The notes beneath the pieces are model-generated. The model ran no database searches. It was not told the DNA's origin and saw only the letters and a program-made list of their open reading frames with translations. DNA of 64,000 nt from Sinotaia quadrata (taxonomy: Eukaryota; Mollusca; Gastropoda; Architaenioglossa; Viviparidae): positions 100,306,058 to 100,370,057 of the forward strand of contig CM054178.1 in assembly GCA_028829895.1 (NCBI GenBank). The letters are read 5' to 3'. The translations under genes were made by a program, and so were the position numbers. Shown here piece by piece: positions 31,970 to 44,345 of the stretch. Numbering within the stretch: position 1 is the stretch's first letter; every line of letters begins with the position of its first letter.

Positions 31970-32302
31970 AATAAGAGAATCAAAGTCCAAGCACATGGAA
32001 CAATAAGAGAACCAAAATCCAAGCACGGTCTCGAACATGGAACAGTAAGAGAGCCAAAATCCAAGCATGGTCTCGAACATGGAACAGTAAGAGAGCCAAA
32101 ATCCAAGCACGGTCTCGAACATGGAACAGTAAGAGAGCCAAAATCCAAGCACGGTCTCGAACATGGAACAGTAAGAGAGCCAAAATCCAAGCACGGTCTC
32201 GAACATGGAACAGTAAGAGAGCCAAAATCCAAGCATGGTCTCGAACATGGAACAGTAAGAGAGCCAAAATCCAAGCATGGACTCGAACATGGAACCAGGA
32301 TC
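31970..32302. repeat. 42-bp minisatellite, 7.5 units
   Basis: Units of 'aacatggaacagtaagagag' plus 'ccaaaatccaagcacggtct' repeat every 42 bp. The only frequent variant is 'agcacgg' or 'agcatgg'. All three minus-strand frames stay open, an effect of a stop-free unit with a period divisible by three. Confidence 0.96.
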
Positions 32303-32587
32303 AAACCCCCAAAAGTACAAATAACTAGACACTAAATCTCTGTTCAGCAAAATTCTAATTTCATTTATCTACCATTCAGGTAAATTCAGATTTACATATA
32401 TTATCTAAAAACATCTTGCGTGTTTATATTCTGATTAATTATAAAAGTAGGGAACATTATTCATAAGAGCAAAGACGTCGTCAAATTTACAGTTTAAACA
32501 AAGGAAAATCATTATTTTCATTCATTAAAAAATGGAACAAAGTTTCATTGTGTTCAAAGGAATCAGATAAATATTTATCAAAATAGT

Positions 32588-32640
32588 ACAAAAAAGCGCC
32601 CCCTACATTAGCAAGCAGCAAGCAAGTCTTATTTATGTGT
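32588..32640 (-). repeat. Shared GC-rich motif, minus-strand copy
   Basis: On the minus strand 'cttgctaatgtagggggcgc' matches 5766-5785, including the upstream 'acttgcttgc'. Here 'gcttgc' is duplicated. The adjacent CpG-rich stretch to 32700 ('cagcgcgacgtgtggcgagc') has no assigned function. Confidence 0.6.
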
Positions 32641-32867
32641 AAGCTATTTACAGCGCGACGTGTGGCGAGCGTGATGGCTACGTCACTGTTCGCGATGCCT
32701 GTGCAAAACTATTGGCTATCAAAGGAATGAAAAACTTCAAGAAGCTTAATGTGACTATACGAAATAATTTCCTAGATAGGAGATCAGGTATAATTTGTCC
32801 TTGACTCCCTTATATGCATTTGGACAGTTCGTAGGAACACTTCTTCAAACATTGAATTTTAAGGAAA

Positions 32868-33030
32868 CATTATATATCATTAACTATATTACATGTCATT
32901 AACTATATCACATGTCTTCATCTATATCACATGTCATAAACGTTACCACATGTCATTAACTATATCACATATCATTAAGTATATTACATGTCATTAACTA
33001 TATCATACGCCATTAAATATATTACATGTA
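32868..33030. repeat. ~20-bp tandem repeat
   Basis: Seven to eight units of 'acatgtcattaactatatc' with substitutions ('acatatcattaagtatatt'). Confidence 0.88.
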
Positions 33031-33034
33031 ACAT

Positions 33035-34290
33035 AGGTTTGAATAAACAATAAAGTGTGTGTCTTTGTACTTTCTCTTTCTTTGAAGTCACATCTTTCTG
33101 TCATTCTTTATTACATTGTGGTTTTTGGCACAAAGAACTTTCAAAATCTGAGTAGAATATATTGGATAAAAGTAAAAATATAAACAAAGGAATTCTTGAA
33201 ACTTTGTTTAAGTATTTAACGACTTGTCTTTCATCCTTGCCGAGGGAGGTGGGGTAGCAGTCCCAAGTCAACTTACTGTGGTGTTACTATCACCAGTTGA
33301 GAAAACAATCTTTTTATTTGGTCATTGTTTGGGTTAAGGTTTTCCATGCACCATAATATTTTCCTCATAAGTGTTGTACTTGAAGTATAAATCTTAGCTT
33401 TCTGTATGTAATTCTCTAACTATACATTTCATGTTGACTTACAGCTTCTTTTTCCAAATTATAATGTAATGTACTTCTAGATATTTTCTTATGCTGTTTT
33501 ATCTATGAAGAGTAACGCACACGAGTTAATTGCAAATATTTAATAACCTGTGACTGCTTTATAGTTATAGGAGTCTCGTTGTGACTGTCTGTTGTGCTGA
33601 TTATACATGCATAAAATAATTATACGTACTTTGTCTTAGCCAGCATTTTATGACATTGCACACATTACATTGTCTTTTAGTCATGTTATGAGGTGATTCA
33701 CTATCTTTGTTTTGGAGTGTGAGAGAACACACGTCCTGCTGTATCTGATAAAGAACAAGCGAGTTGAAATATGATTGAGCTTGCAGCCGTGGCTCCTGCA
33801 CAGGTGTATAATTCATATACCCGAGTATCTATCTAAACCTAAGTTTGGTTTATGTGTTTGACTCCTGTCAGGCCCAAATTGATACAAAAAGCTATAGGAT
33901 AAGTCTCGTGCTGTTATGTTGGCTTAACATGGAATAAGCTCTTGAACACCGATCATCAGCTAATGCCTCTAAGACACCTTTTACATGTCGATAGTTGTTT
34001 GGTTAGAAGCCTTGACAATGGGAAGCATTACTGAAATGTAGAAATATAAATTTGGAAGGGGAATAGACAATTAGCTTCAGTCACTACCTGTATTTATTTA
34101 AGAGCTCAAGGAATGTTTAATGAACTTTTACATTATCTATAAAATGAGCAGGAGACAATGTCTAATGTATAATATGAAGTGCATAAAGTATTTTCTCTGA
34201 TTCGTTTATATCTCTATTGCAGCAAGTGGTATTAGTCTGCTATGTTTACGTATTATTTTCGCCAGCTCATTCATTATTCTCCTACATCTA
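33035..34290. other. A+T-rich DNA, no gene recognised
   Basis: No tandem array or element was recognised. At 34296-34325 lies a diverged copy of the shared motif ('acactttcggctttcacgct') after a G run. Confidence 0.5.
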
Positions 34291-34364
34291 ATTTAGGGGG
34301 GGGGGACACTTTCGGCTTTCACGCTATCATTAGTCTCCATTTATTCCATTGACACTTTATATAA

Positions 34365-34372
<8 letters not shown>

Positions 34373-34441
<69 letters not shown>
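34373..34441. repeat. (CA)n microsatellite, ~34 repeats
   Basis: Pure CA run of about 69 bp. A second shorter run follows near 34468-34478. Confidence 0.97.
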
Positions 34442-34442
<1 letters not shown>

Positions 34443-34585
34443 GACGTAACACTCTCTCCATATATATACACACACACTAGACGTGAACTGAGTATGAATA
34501 GGGGCAAATAGAGCTACACCAATTGTGGTTTGGCTCATTCTAAAACTGTGAAGTACAAGAAGAGTGAGTGCGCATTTCAGATGAC

Positions 34586-34895
34586 ACGAAATTCCTTCTT
34601 TGCATTCGCCCACCAGTGTGTCTATTACACCAACATTCTTATTTGCAATCACTCTCCAGTGCGTCATATGACACAACTGTTTTTATTTGCATTCACTCAC
34701 CATTGTTTCTCATTGCACGAAATTTCCTTCTTTGCATTCGCCCACCAGTGTGTCACATTACACCAACGTTCTTATTTGCAGTCGCACACCTGTATGTCAG
34801 ATTACACCAACGTTATTTGCATTCACTCACCAGTGTTTCTCATTGCACGAAATTTCCTTCTTTGCATTCACCTACCAGTGTGTCATAGCACTGAC
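34586..34895. repeat. ~130-bp higher-order repeat
   Basis: The word 'acgaaatttccttctttgca' (one base shorter in the first copy) starts at 34586, 34717 and 34847. Each ~130-bp unit contains three related monomers of 'cttatttgcattcactcacc' plus 'agtgtgtcacattacac'. All frames are compositionally biased; no gene is supported. Confidence 0.9.
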
Positions 34896-34914
34896 AACTT
34901 CCTCTAGTGCATGT

Positions 34915-35170
34915 ATTGTACAATCTGTGTGGTCGGATGCATTTTAATCTTAAATAACGTCATTTGTACAACCTGTGTGGTCGGATGCATTTTAATCTAA
35001 AGTGTCATTATACTATGCGGCCGGATGCATATTAGTCTGAAATAACGTCATTTGTATAATCCGTGCGGTCGGGTGCATTTTAATCTAAAATAACGTCATT
35101 TGTACAATCCGTATGATTTGATGCTTTTTAAATCTTAAATAAAGTCATTTATGTTTAATGTGTGGTCAAA
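34915..35170. repeat. ~48-bp minisatellite, five units
   Basis: Units share 'acgtcatttgtacaatctgt' and 'gtggtcggatgcattttaat' with growing divergence to the right. Confidence 0.9.
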
Positions 35171-35277
35171 TACAAATTCATTTCACACGAAATCATTTGC
35201 TCAATGCGTTAGACGTATTTTAATTTCAAATTATGTCATTTGCTGGGTATATTAGTGAGTAAATTAAATCTGGTTAA

Positions 35278-35440
35278 AGGAAGATTCTTTGTTGATTTTG
35301 GTATGTAAAGAAGTTAATTTAATGACCTTTGTCTTTTTAACCTATTACAGCATTAGAAAAGATTCTTTGTTGATTTTTGCATCAAAGAAGTTAATTGTAA
35401 TGACCTTTGTCTTACAGTATTAGAAAAGTTTGTTTTTTTT
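35278..35440. repeat. 77-bp tandem duplication
   Basis: 'aagattctttgttgattttg' (35282) and its copy at 35359, each followed by 'aaagaagttaattt', 'aatgacctttgtctt' and 'agtattagaaaa' or near forms. Confidence 0.88.
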
Positions 35441-35449
35441 CAAATTTTA

Positions 35450-36335
35450 AACTAACTCGAGTGGTCTACTCAGTTCTTCTAAATTATAAGACATAATATT
35501 TACCTGATCCGTGCGATTCTGAAAGCAAGTATGTTGCCGTGTGTTCGTTTTACATTTTGTCTTATTTTTTTTATTAAACCCTTGTATCTAGTCACACTAT
35601 ATGAGCATTTGATGTATTCCTTATATAGCCGTAGTCTCTGGGTGCAGTTTTCAAGTTGTCCAAATGCGAAAAAGATAACATTTCGCTTGTTTTGTTTTTT
35701 AAAAGTATCCAAAACTCTCCTTGCCCAGTGTTTCTCCCCCTCTCTGACCTTAACCTGCATAGGTTCTTTCAACAATAAAGCCATTTAACTTGTGTATTGC
35801 AAAATCTGTAGGCACTGGACGCGCGCCCCTGCTCTTGTTGGCAAACAATCCACGAAACTAAACATCCTGCGATGGACATGAGCGAAATCAAGCTGTATTA
35901 ACCTTGATAATCACCTTATCGATGTGTTAATCTAGCCACCGTCAATTTGATCTGACCAAGTCTGTTATCGATTGGGAAATCATCACGCTAGTACGAACAT
36001 GATCAGAGTCCACTATCGTCTGGAAATCAACCGTTTATTATCGACAGACATCGATGTGTCAATTAAAACTTTATGAATGTGATCGATCACAGTGTTATTC
36101 GTGCGTTCATCGAGACATTTGAAATGAGCGTACTATTATCGATCGTCCAGTCAACGCATGAATGAACGGCGTTTCCTGGCCATGTTCATGACATGCTGGT
36201 ATTTTCACAGCGCTAAACAAATTAAGGTTGCCCATATAACTGTTTCAGATTAATTATTTTACAAGTTGTATCGATTACAAAGATATTTCGATTTTTCTTC
36301 TAAACAATTGTCATCTGACGTTGACTATTTTCTTT
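35450..36335. other. No gene recognised; ATCGAT-rich patch
   Basis: Between about 35900 and 36150 the words 'atcgat' and 'tatcga' recur irregularly with 'ccgtcaatttgatc'-like context, which may be an old tandem repeat. No coding sequence was recognised. Confidence 0.4.
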
Positions 36336-36339
36336 TGAG

Positions 36340-36540
36340 CACGCAGCAGTTTAGTCCATAGAGAAGAAAACCATTCTAAAGTTGATATATATTTTAAAGC
36401 ACACAGTAATTTAGCCGGGTATTTAAACACCAACGCACAGTCATTATTTATTATTATTTAAAGCTCAAAGCAGTTTAACCAGTTATTGAAATAAACATTA
36501 TTGCACAGTTATTTGCTTCTTGTAAAGCACGGGGCAATTT
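36340..36540. repeat. Degenerate ~68-bp tandem repeat
   Basis: Words like 'agcacacagtaatttagcc' recur four times with 'ttatt' context. Confidence 0.65.
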
Positions 36541-36592
36541 TGTAGATAGATAGATAGATAGGCGGATGGATGGGTGGATTGGGTGGATAGAT
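36541..36592. repeat. (GATA)n/(GGAT)n short tract
   Basis: 'agatagatagatagataggc' followed by 'ggatggatgggtggat'. Confidence 0.9.
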
Positions 36593-36599
36593 ATAATGA

Positions 36600-38925
36600 A
36601 TTCCACAGAGAGTGATAAACACAACTTAACTGGCTTTAACTTCGACCAACTGAGATACATTTTTTTTTCTTTATCAAGATGGTAGGCAAATAAAGGTGTT
36701 GACATATACAACAGAATTACATGACTGATGACCCCCTTGCTCACTACTGGAGTAACAGAGTGGCTTTCTGCCAGTCATGTTTTCACGTCAGGAACAACAA
36801 CCGTACTTCAAGAAATATGGTGTTGTCAACGTCTTCCTCTTTTCACCGACGTGCTTGTTGGGAGAAGGTTGTGTCAAGGTCCGTCGCTCGAAAAGAGAGT
36901 CCATGTACACATGAATTTTAGCCAGTCAACTCTGTCAATTCCGCTGAGTCCTTCTCACACCTGTCCACCTCGAGGCCACTAGTTAAGACTACAACTTCAG
37001 TTACATACTAGGCTCTACTTAATCACCAAACCTGCCATCGTTACCTAACTGCTCGTCTCCCTTTCGACATATATCGACACCTACCAGGGTAGATCTGCTA
37101 TTCTTCATTAACGCTCACCAAAGGGGGCACGGTCACTTACACAATAGAAAAGACCTTTAAGCCAAATACATTTCTGCATCGTACGTTCCGTTGCCGCTGT
37201 AGTTGATGTCCATGTCGACGGAGAGACGGTCTCGAAATAGATGCTGCATTAAGAGGTGGTTTTAGCAAATCTAGCAACACTTTCACAGTCATGTCTTTGA
37301 TCTAACACAACAAGGGCAGTTACTAGTTACCTAAGGCACACACGTGCAAAGTAGACCGACGGATGTAATGGGATTGATTGAGTGTAGGGGGCGCTTCCGG
37401 CTTCCGCGCTGGGTGAGGGGGTTGTGGAGGAAAGGGAGGGGATGGTTTAACCCACTGGCTATGTCAAAGTAGTTTTTATGTATCATTTCCAATTGGTCAG
37501 CTGTCCGCAGAGTTGTTTTGTGGCTTACTCATTACCTCATGCCTGGCCGGTCAAAGTTGTCTGTCTCTTTGAGCTCTTGTTCGGGTGTAGATATTTTTAC
37601 ATTTAGTTTTAATGGCTAGTTATACACATTCCTGTATGTGTAGACTACTAGTGAATTATGAAAAATAACACCTTACTAACAAAAATATTCATAACATTTA
37701 CATATTGTAAAGGTAACTATCATAAAATAATAATAATTTTACAGTTTATCTGTACCCTAAATAGATAGTTAGATAAATAAATATAGATATGTGTCTGTTT
37801 ATATATTAGATTTTTCAGAAATATGTATATGTGTGGAGCTGATAATGCAAACAGACACACTGAGAAAATTTTCTTAATTAAAGTTGAAACACACGCAGAA
37901 TTCTTTGATGCTTTAACTTTAATTGTGAGCCACTGCAAAGCCAGTCAGGTATTTTGCGGTGTAGAGAAAAATCGTATTCAGTATTGTGGACGGTCAACTT
38001 TGATCTCAAAGTAGGATTAGAGATTGAAAGTCGAGTCAAGCTACCACAGCAATCACACAACCAGATGCTCGTGCAGACGCACTGAGAGAGGACGCATATG
38101 TTACGTAATAATACGCACACGCCAGGGTTGGGCAGCTTCTAAAGGCCCCAGACTTGCGCTCGCAGGGCAGCCTTTTGAGTAGAGTCACTCAACCGAGACT
38201 AAAGTACAGTGAGTGAAACAAGGGAAGGATTATGTCCAAAAGGGGAGATTAGAGCGTAGGACCCAACTTTAGCTTAAATACCTCACTGTCGGGCTGGAAC
38301 ACTCATTCGAATCTGTCGTTTGCCGTATATCGTTCCTCTAAGTGAAGCATAGACAGAGGAGGCTAAGGATTGTCTGAGATGCTTCGAGGAACACCTGTCT
38401 GAAGGACGAGAAAGGCAATATTGTCTGGAAGACGCAACAGGCTTGTCCGACTGAGCTACTGTCTAAGGGGCAAGAGGGCACATGACGGACTAGACAAAGC
38501 AAATTCACTGTGACTGAAGATTTGGTGTGATGTTAGCTGAATCAAAGTCGGTTGTCATTAAAGGTATCGCATACGGTTTATTGGACTGACATTGAGTTTG
38601 GAATATTCATGGGAGAATATCTGTCTAAAGTCCAAGGATTGAATTTCACTGGATTTGTGATTTCAAAGGCATGTCTTAATTAAAACAGACTGTGAACTTT
38701 ATGGACATAAACATTACGTCAAAAGGAACTGTTCCAAACTGAAGCTGATAAAAAGTGGCTGAGATAACTGGCCAGGAACGACGCACACAAACACCAGGTG
38801 AACCGTAAACCATAATGGTTTCATTGTTAAACCTGTATTGTTCAGTGATTTGTATAAATTCTTATCTTTATTCTTTCTTATCTTTTCTTATTCTAAATAT
38901 AATTTTTTAATGAGAATATTAATGC
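36600..38925. other. Mixed DNA without recognised genes; shared motif at 37382
   Basis: Contains 'tgtagggggcgcttccggct' at 37382-37401, a copy of the motif at 5773. The 38140-38820 part is more G+C-balanced and looks different from the flanks but shows no recognisable protein. Confidence 0.45.
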
Positions 38926-38929
38926 TTGA

Positions 38930-39609
38930 TGTGTGAAACCTAGTAATTGTTCTAGGGAAGTATTAATATTAATTTGTGGGTATCTTTCTAATGATTGTTT
39001 AGGGAAGATAATTTTTGATGACTTTCTTATTCGTCTGATTATTGAATTTTGAGAATTGCTAATTCTTATTCTTATAAATATTGAATTTGAAAGAGGAGTA
39101 ATTTGAATATTGAAATCTGTATTATTATCTGGTGTGGTTTTATTAACATTGAAACAATTTAATTTTATTATTCTATTTATTTTTTAATAAAATTTGTTGA
39201 ATTTTAAAACTAGTCACTCTTCTATTATGTAAGAGGAGGGGCGTATATAGGTAGCGGGTGGGGGCTAACCAGATGACGTAATGACGTACCGGAAGTCGGT
39301 CACAAATCGCTTTAGAGTAGTTTCCTGCTACTGGAATGAGAGATGTGTGGAAGGGCTTAGAAAATAGATTGACAGACAAGATAGAGCTGCGTAATCTATT
39401 ATTCTAAAGACAAGTAACGCTTGGAGAGGAGTAACTAATAGGTAGAACTCTCAAGGTCTGACTTAGTCACTCTCGACCGCAAGACAAAGACCCTGTTGGT
39501 GACTGATTAATTGGCTGAATGGGAGAATCTTATCTGTATATAATATAAGGATTATTATTTAGATAGAGATTGACAGTTAATTAATTAGGAACTTGGAACG
39601 TTGCCACAA
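38930..39609 (+). repeat. LTR-like dispersed repeat R2, copy A
   Basis: Related to 42040-42620. The shared order is an A+T-rich part, 'ttttaaaact', a G-rich 'gggtgggggct', 'atgacgtaat', 'gagagat', 'gacaagtaac' or 'gacaggtaac' near '..cttgg', 'tcaaggtctgacttagtcac', and a terminal A+T-rich part ending 'ttgccaca'. The 3' terminus in CA and the layout suggest a solo LTR, but the 5' end and target duplication were not found. Confidence 0.5.
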
Positions 39610-39614
39610 TATGC

Positions 39615-41285
39615 ATATGCAAAATTTGTACACTCAGTAGAATGCAATACAAAAGAAACATATAACAAAGTTCATATTTACATATGTAACAAGAACAAAC
39701 ATAAAAATGGACCATCTGCAATAATTCAGTACTTTTACATATGCCATTTTTTTTTATCTACGTGTCACATTCTGACTCTGTATTGTCACATTTTTCTGTA
39801 GTCAATATTTTTACTCCCCCAAAATAAATACTAGAAATATATTTTATTTGAGAACATTTTGTATACATAATACAAATGAAAAAAATCAACAATATAAAGA
39901 TATGTATAAATATATAAAACAAAGCTTTCTATATTGTTTACACATAGAAATGCAATTAAAATCTAACTTAACTCACTTTTATTATTCCTTCTTCCACAAT
40001 ATTTGTCAAATGTGTAACGACATTACAAACAAGAACATACTATTTTTTTGCTGTTCATTTTACTTAATTTAGGTTTATAAAAATTAAAAATAATGTTGTA
40101 TCCAAATAGTTAACATACACCAGTTATACGTATAATATTGAAAATACTTCTTAATGATATACGTGTGTTTGTAAAAAAAAATAAAGTTTACATGAAAAAT
40201 TATTTGAATATGAGATAGTGGTCATAATCGGTCATACGTGTTAAAAACTTTGCTAATGCTCAATAAAACTGTGTGGCTACTCCTTTCTTTAGTTTATTTG
40301 ACAATGTGTAGGCCTATTGTATGCCGACTTGAAGAAAGAAAATCATCACCAAAATGAAGACTGCAAGGTATTTTCACGATCGCTCTTTATGTTCTTCTCT
40401 AATTTCCTAAAGTATTGTCAAAGAATCATTGCACTGACTCTTTTGGTGGGATTTGGCTAATATGCATTGCTTTGATTGAATAAAAGGTACCGCTTCCTAT
40501 TTTAAACGACGTTTGGTGTTTGATTCAATTCTTCCACAAAAAAACAGCATTGGTCACAAAATAATTTGCTCTGTCCTTTTAAAGAACTGTATCCATTAGT
40601 GCAGTCTTTTGTGATCTTTCGGGAATCTGTGAACCTTACTGCTTTCTGAGGACCCTAACGCGATGCATTTGTTAACCAAGATTGTGTCCGAGCGAGCAAA
40701 ATAACAATAAATAGGTACAATCATTAACCTCACAACATATCATACCATGAAGGAAAATTTGTACCTTTGACCTATGTGTTAAAGGTCGCATTTTAGAATT
40801 TTGTAAATGAATAGCAAGCGATGTAAGCATTTCATTGTAAACATAAGACTATGTAAGAAATGCTCAAACTACCGTCTACATAACTGCTTTTATAACAAAG
40901 AAACATTTTTATGACAAGATAATTTTATATTTACATTGCGTCATAATTAATATTTCTTAAATTGTAATATCATAAAAAGATAGCATAAATATCTAAGAGC
41001 TCAAATATATGCAGTCCTCGATTTCAAAGCATAGTTTCATACGAGATTTTCTTTAAGGAAATAAGTATCATTAAGAAATTTTAACCTTAGATAAAACAAA
41101 TTTTCAGTTTATATACTAACATGTTCATGCATTTCTTATACTTAAAATGATTGGTGCCCCCAAATCTGGTCAGGGCAGCCAAGTCCATCCAAAGTTAATA
41201 CGTAAATGATAGTTCTAAATCTACATAAAGTTTTTGCAGCCTTGGAAGTAAACAACGCTAGCAAAATACATATCTATTTTCTTAC
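39615..41285. other. A+T-rich DNA, no gene recognised
   Basis: No reading frame or repeat of note between R2 copy A and the minisatellite at 41.29 kb. Confidence 0.5.
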
Positions 41286-41410
41286 AGTAGTGTCAACAGC
41301 AGGTTGGTAGGTGATGCAAAGTTACAACAGCAGCCTTGGATGTGACACAATGCTACAACAGCAAGCCTTGGGATTGACACAACGCTTCAACAACAAATCT
41401 TCAAAGTGAA
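41285..41410. repeat. ~33-bp minisatellite S4, left part
   Basis: Units of 'acaacagcagccttggatgt' plus 'gacacaatgct'. The same family resumes at 42621-42800 after R2 copy B. Confidence 0.85.
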
Positions 41411-42039
41411 ACAAAGACAACCAGAACGGCTTGAACTGCAACAAATTAGTGTAATGGCGCACATCAGGATCATGTTTTAAATTTCTGCAATCTGTACTTT
41501 CATTTTCGTTTCTCATTACAATTCCTTTTAACAATTAATTTATCTGATTCTTTATTTAAACGAAAATGAAAGCATCATAGTTTAAACTTATTATAATATT
41601 TACAAGAAACATAATTCAACATATTCAAAAAGTAAATGTTAAAAATCAGTTACAACACAATCTCTATATCGGACATACCTTTCTTCCAGTTCTAACCATG
41701 AGCCGTGCATGGGACCCCAAAGTTGTGTAAAAGAGTGTAGAGAATTTTGAGTCTGCTCTTTTATGTGTTTTCAGAGGTCATGGAAGTTTCTAGAATTTCT
41801 TAGCCTCTGGCTAGGACTTGTTTTTCTTCCTGTGCCTATTGACTCCATAGTTATGGTTGAATGCACGCACTTAATAGACTGAGTATGTGAGGTGCCAGAA
41901 GTATGCCCATGTTATGTAAGAATTAGTGACCTATAATCCTAACTCCCTTCATTTGTGGATGTGGGTCAGCATTGTTTACGTCAAATCAATTCCACTCAGA
42001 TTTAAATTGTGAAATTCAAATAAAAATGTAAGCCTAACT

Positions 42040-42620
42040 AAAATTGTATTGATGTTATTCACATGAAATTCTCTAATAATTATTCTAGAGAACTGCATTG
42101 GTATATCTTTCATTAATTGTATTCTGGAAGTCTTAGGAGATTTGTGATTTAGAAGTCGCCTAGTGCGTGATTTTGAAAACTCAATGTAAATTTATTAAAA
42201 TTGTTATCTTTATTTCTTTTAATAATTTGTTTTCTTTTAAAACTATTTACTCCTTCATTTTATTTGGGGAGGTACATGTGAGATGATGGGTGGGGGCTGC
42301 CAATGACGTAATACAATTGAGAAGACGGTCTATACACATGTTTTAAAATAGTTCCCATCATCGACGACGACGAGAGATTTGTGGTAGGACTGGAATAGTG
42401 ATAGAACGACTAGTAAGATAAATGCAGTGTTGTCACTATTCTGAGACAGGTAACACTTGGGAGACGGTCACTGACTGACGGACTACTCAAGGCTTGACCT
42501 ACTCACTCTCAGACCACACAAGACCCTTAAGGAGGTTGTGAGCGATTGGCATGAAAGAGATTAATTAGAGTATTAATTAATAACCAGGACGCACACAGAG
42601 AAAACCCCCTTTTCGCCACA
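42040..42620 (+). repeat. LTR-like dispersed repeat R2, copy B
   Basis: Shares the ordered blocks described for copy A ('gatgatgggtgggggctgcc', 'aatgacgtaata', 'ggcttgacctactcactctc') and ends 'ccttttcgccaca', immediately followed by 'gtgacaaaacgct' of satellite S4. The position between two S4 blocks suggests insertion into that array. The 5' limit is uncertain. Confidence 0.55.
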
Positions 42621-42800
42621 GTGACAAAACGCTAAAACAGCAGGCCTTGGAAGTGACACTACGCTTCATCAGCAGGCCTTGGAAGTGACGCAACGCTACA
42701 ACAGCAGGCCTTGGAAGTGACACTACGCTTCATCAGCAGGTCTTGAAAATGAAACAACGCTACAACAGTAGGCCTTGGAGTTAACTCAGGGCTAGTGAAA
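42621..42800. repeat. ~33-bp minisatellite S4, right part
   Basis: About five units of 'agcaggccttggaagtgaca' plus 'ctacgcttcatc', alternating 'cttcatc' and 'ctacaac', which gives a dimeric period of about 66 bp. Flanking words ('gctagtgaaatacttctatt', 'gagtcaacagcagg') also have counterparts at 41260-41300. Confidence 0.9.
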
Positions 42801-43214
42801 TACTTCTATTCTCTGATGGTAGAGTCAACAGCAGGACTTAATGACGTCATATCAAGGCTCTGCAAAATACTCCTTTCGCGTTTTCTGCTACACTTTGGAG
42901 GCTGGGTGGTGGTTGTGGTGGTGGCATGTTTGTTCACACGATTTTGATCTAGAATATCTTCTGTTTACTTTCACATTTAACAACTGATGGATGGGGCAAG
43001 ATGTGAAGGCACGCTATCGTCAAAGGAGGATTTCAATCACTGCTCACTTAAACCATCTTATTAAACAATTTTATAATATATTACTAATACGTTTCTTACT
43101 TTGGAACGTATAGGAAACGTGAGTAATAAGTACATGACTGATTGTTTAAAGTTCTAAACACTTAGAGATGTAGAGCAGAAACCATATTTCGTGTGTAAGG
43201 TATATGCAACCATA

Positions 43215-43395
43215 CCTGAGTGAGATGTCCGAGTACTCAGATGTACTGAGTTTGTGCCTGCCTGTTGTTGAACAGATGTCCGAGTGGTACCAAGCAGATG
43301 TCCAAGTAGTACTGAGCAAATGTCCAACTGGTTTTGAGCAGATGTCCAAGTAGAGTTGAGGAGACGTTCGAATGGTGCTGAACAGATATTCAAAA
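43215..43395. repeat. 30-bp minisatellite, about six units
   Basis: Units of 'gagcagatgtccaagtagta' plus 'ctgagcaaat', diverged. The 30-bp period keeps minus-strand frames open. Confidence 0.9.
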
Positions 43396-43399
43396 TTTT

Positions 43400-43900
43400 G
43401 AAGATGGCAAATATATGTTGAAAATGTGTTTTCTTCTTATCCAGCCTCAGCTGATCTATTTCCTTAAATATTTTGCATCTTCATATCTAGTGAAATGAAA
43501 GGAAATACAGTAACTGCATCTGCAAACCCGTTCTTTTCAACTTGTAAGCATATAGTGTATAATTTATCACCATGAGCATTTGTTTATATCCGATGCTATG
43601 TTTTCTTAAACAATACTTTCTTGAGAATTTCTAAATTCCTGTGGATTGGTAATAAATCAGCTTGATCCCCTTGTTCTTCCTGGCATTTTATATTCACGAA
43701 AACGTTTTCTCTGAAAGGATTCTTGGGAGTTGTGTCTGGAAATTAAATTGGGTGGAATTAATCTGAAGGACTTGAGCTTACAAAATTAAACAGTTTTTTT
43801 AAAAAATCATTAACGGGCAAAACACTAGTAAGCACAGGAGTCCAGAAAGATTTATTCTCACCACACTACTAATTAACCACTTCGATTTCGACCACTGTAC
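43400..43900. other. No gene recognised
   Basis: A+T-rich sequence without assigned features. Confidence 0.5.
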
Positions 43901-43904
43901 GGCC

Positions 43905-44345
43905 GAGCGAGTGTAAAGCAATCTGACGTCATGAAGAGATAATCACTGTTGTGCAGTAGTTCTTTCCCTTTCAAACGAGCGACATATTGTGTGAGTAGGG
44001 GATATGTGGTGGAGAGTTGCTTTTTTTTTTAAATCCTCTTTCTTGCATTCACCACACCAAGCCAAAAACTAATCTGGTTTTTCTCCCAATTTTGGAACTT
44101 CCTTTCGTCTCGTATCCGGTCTCCAGACTTGCACGACGACAAGTCTGACGGCACCAAGCGATGAGCAGGCGGACACAACCGCTTCGTGGGTGTCACAAAA
44201 GAGGGGCGAGGAAAGATAATCACGAGGTCAAGGAAAACAACTCCGCGTCGCCGTGTAGGCTGCCAGGAACGCGAGGTGTGAAGAAGGTGTTACTTTACGA
44301 CGTCGACGTTCGGCGAAGCGCGACAACAAATGTTGGTTAAAATCG
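43905..44345. promoter_or_regulatory. CpG-rich block with a CRE-like TGACGTCA
   Basis: CpG-rich sequence ('cgcgtcgccgtgtaggctgc', 'acgacgtcgacgttcggcga') with a perfect TGACGTCA palindrome at about 43924-43931. It resembles a promoter region but no exon was recognised on either side, so this is suggestive only. Confidence 0.28.

Noticed and set aside
34319..34676. Cys/Val-rich frames on the minus strand
   Set aside because: Produced by the (CA)n microsatellite.
38695..38750. Zinc-knuckle-like CELYGHKHYVKRNC in translation
   Set aside because: The first Cys is missing and spacing does not fit CX2CX4HX4C; there is no supporting context.
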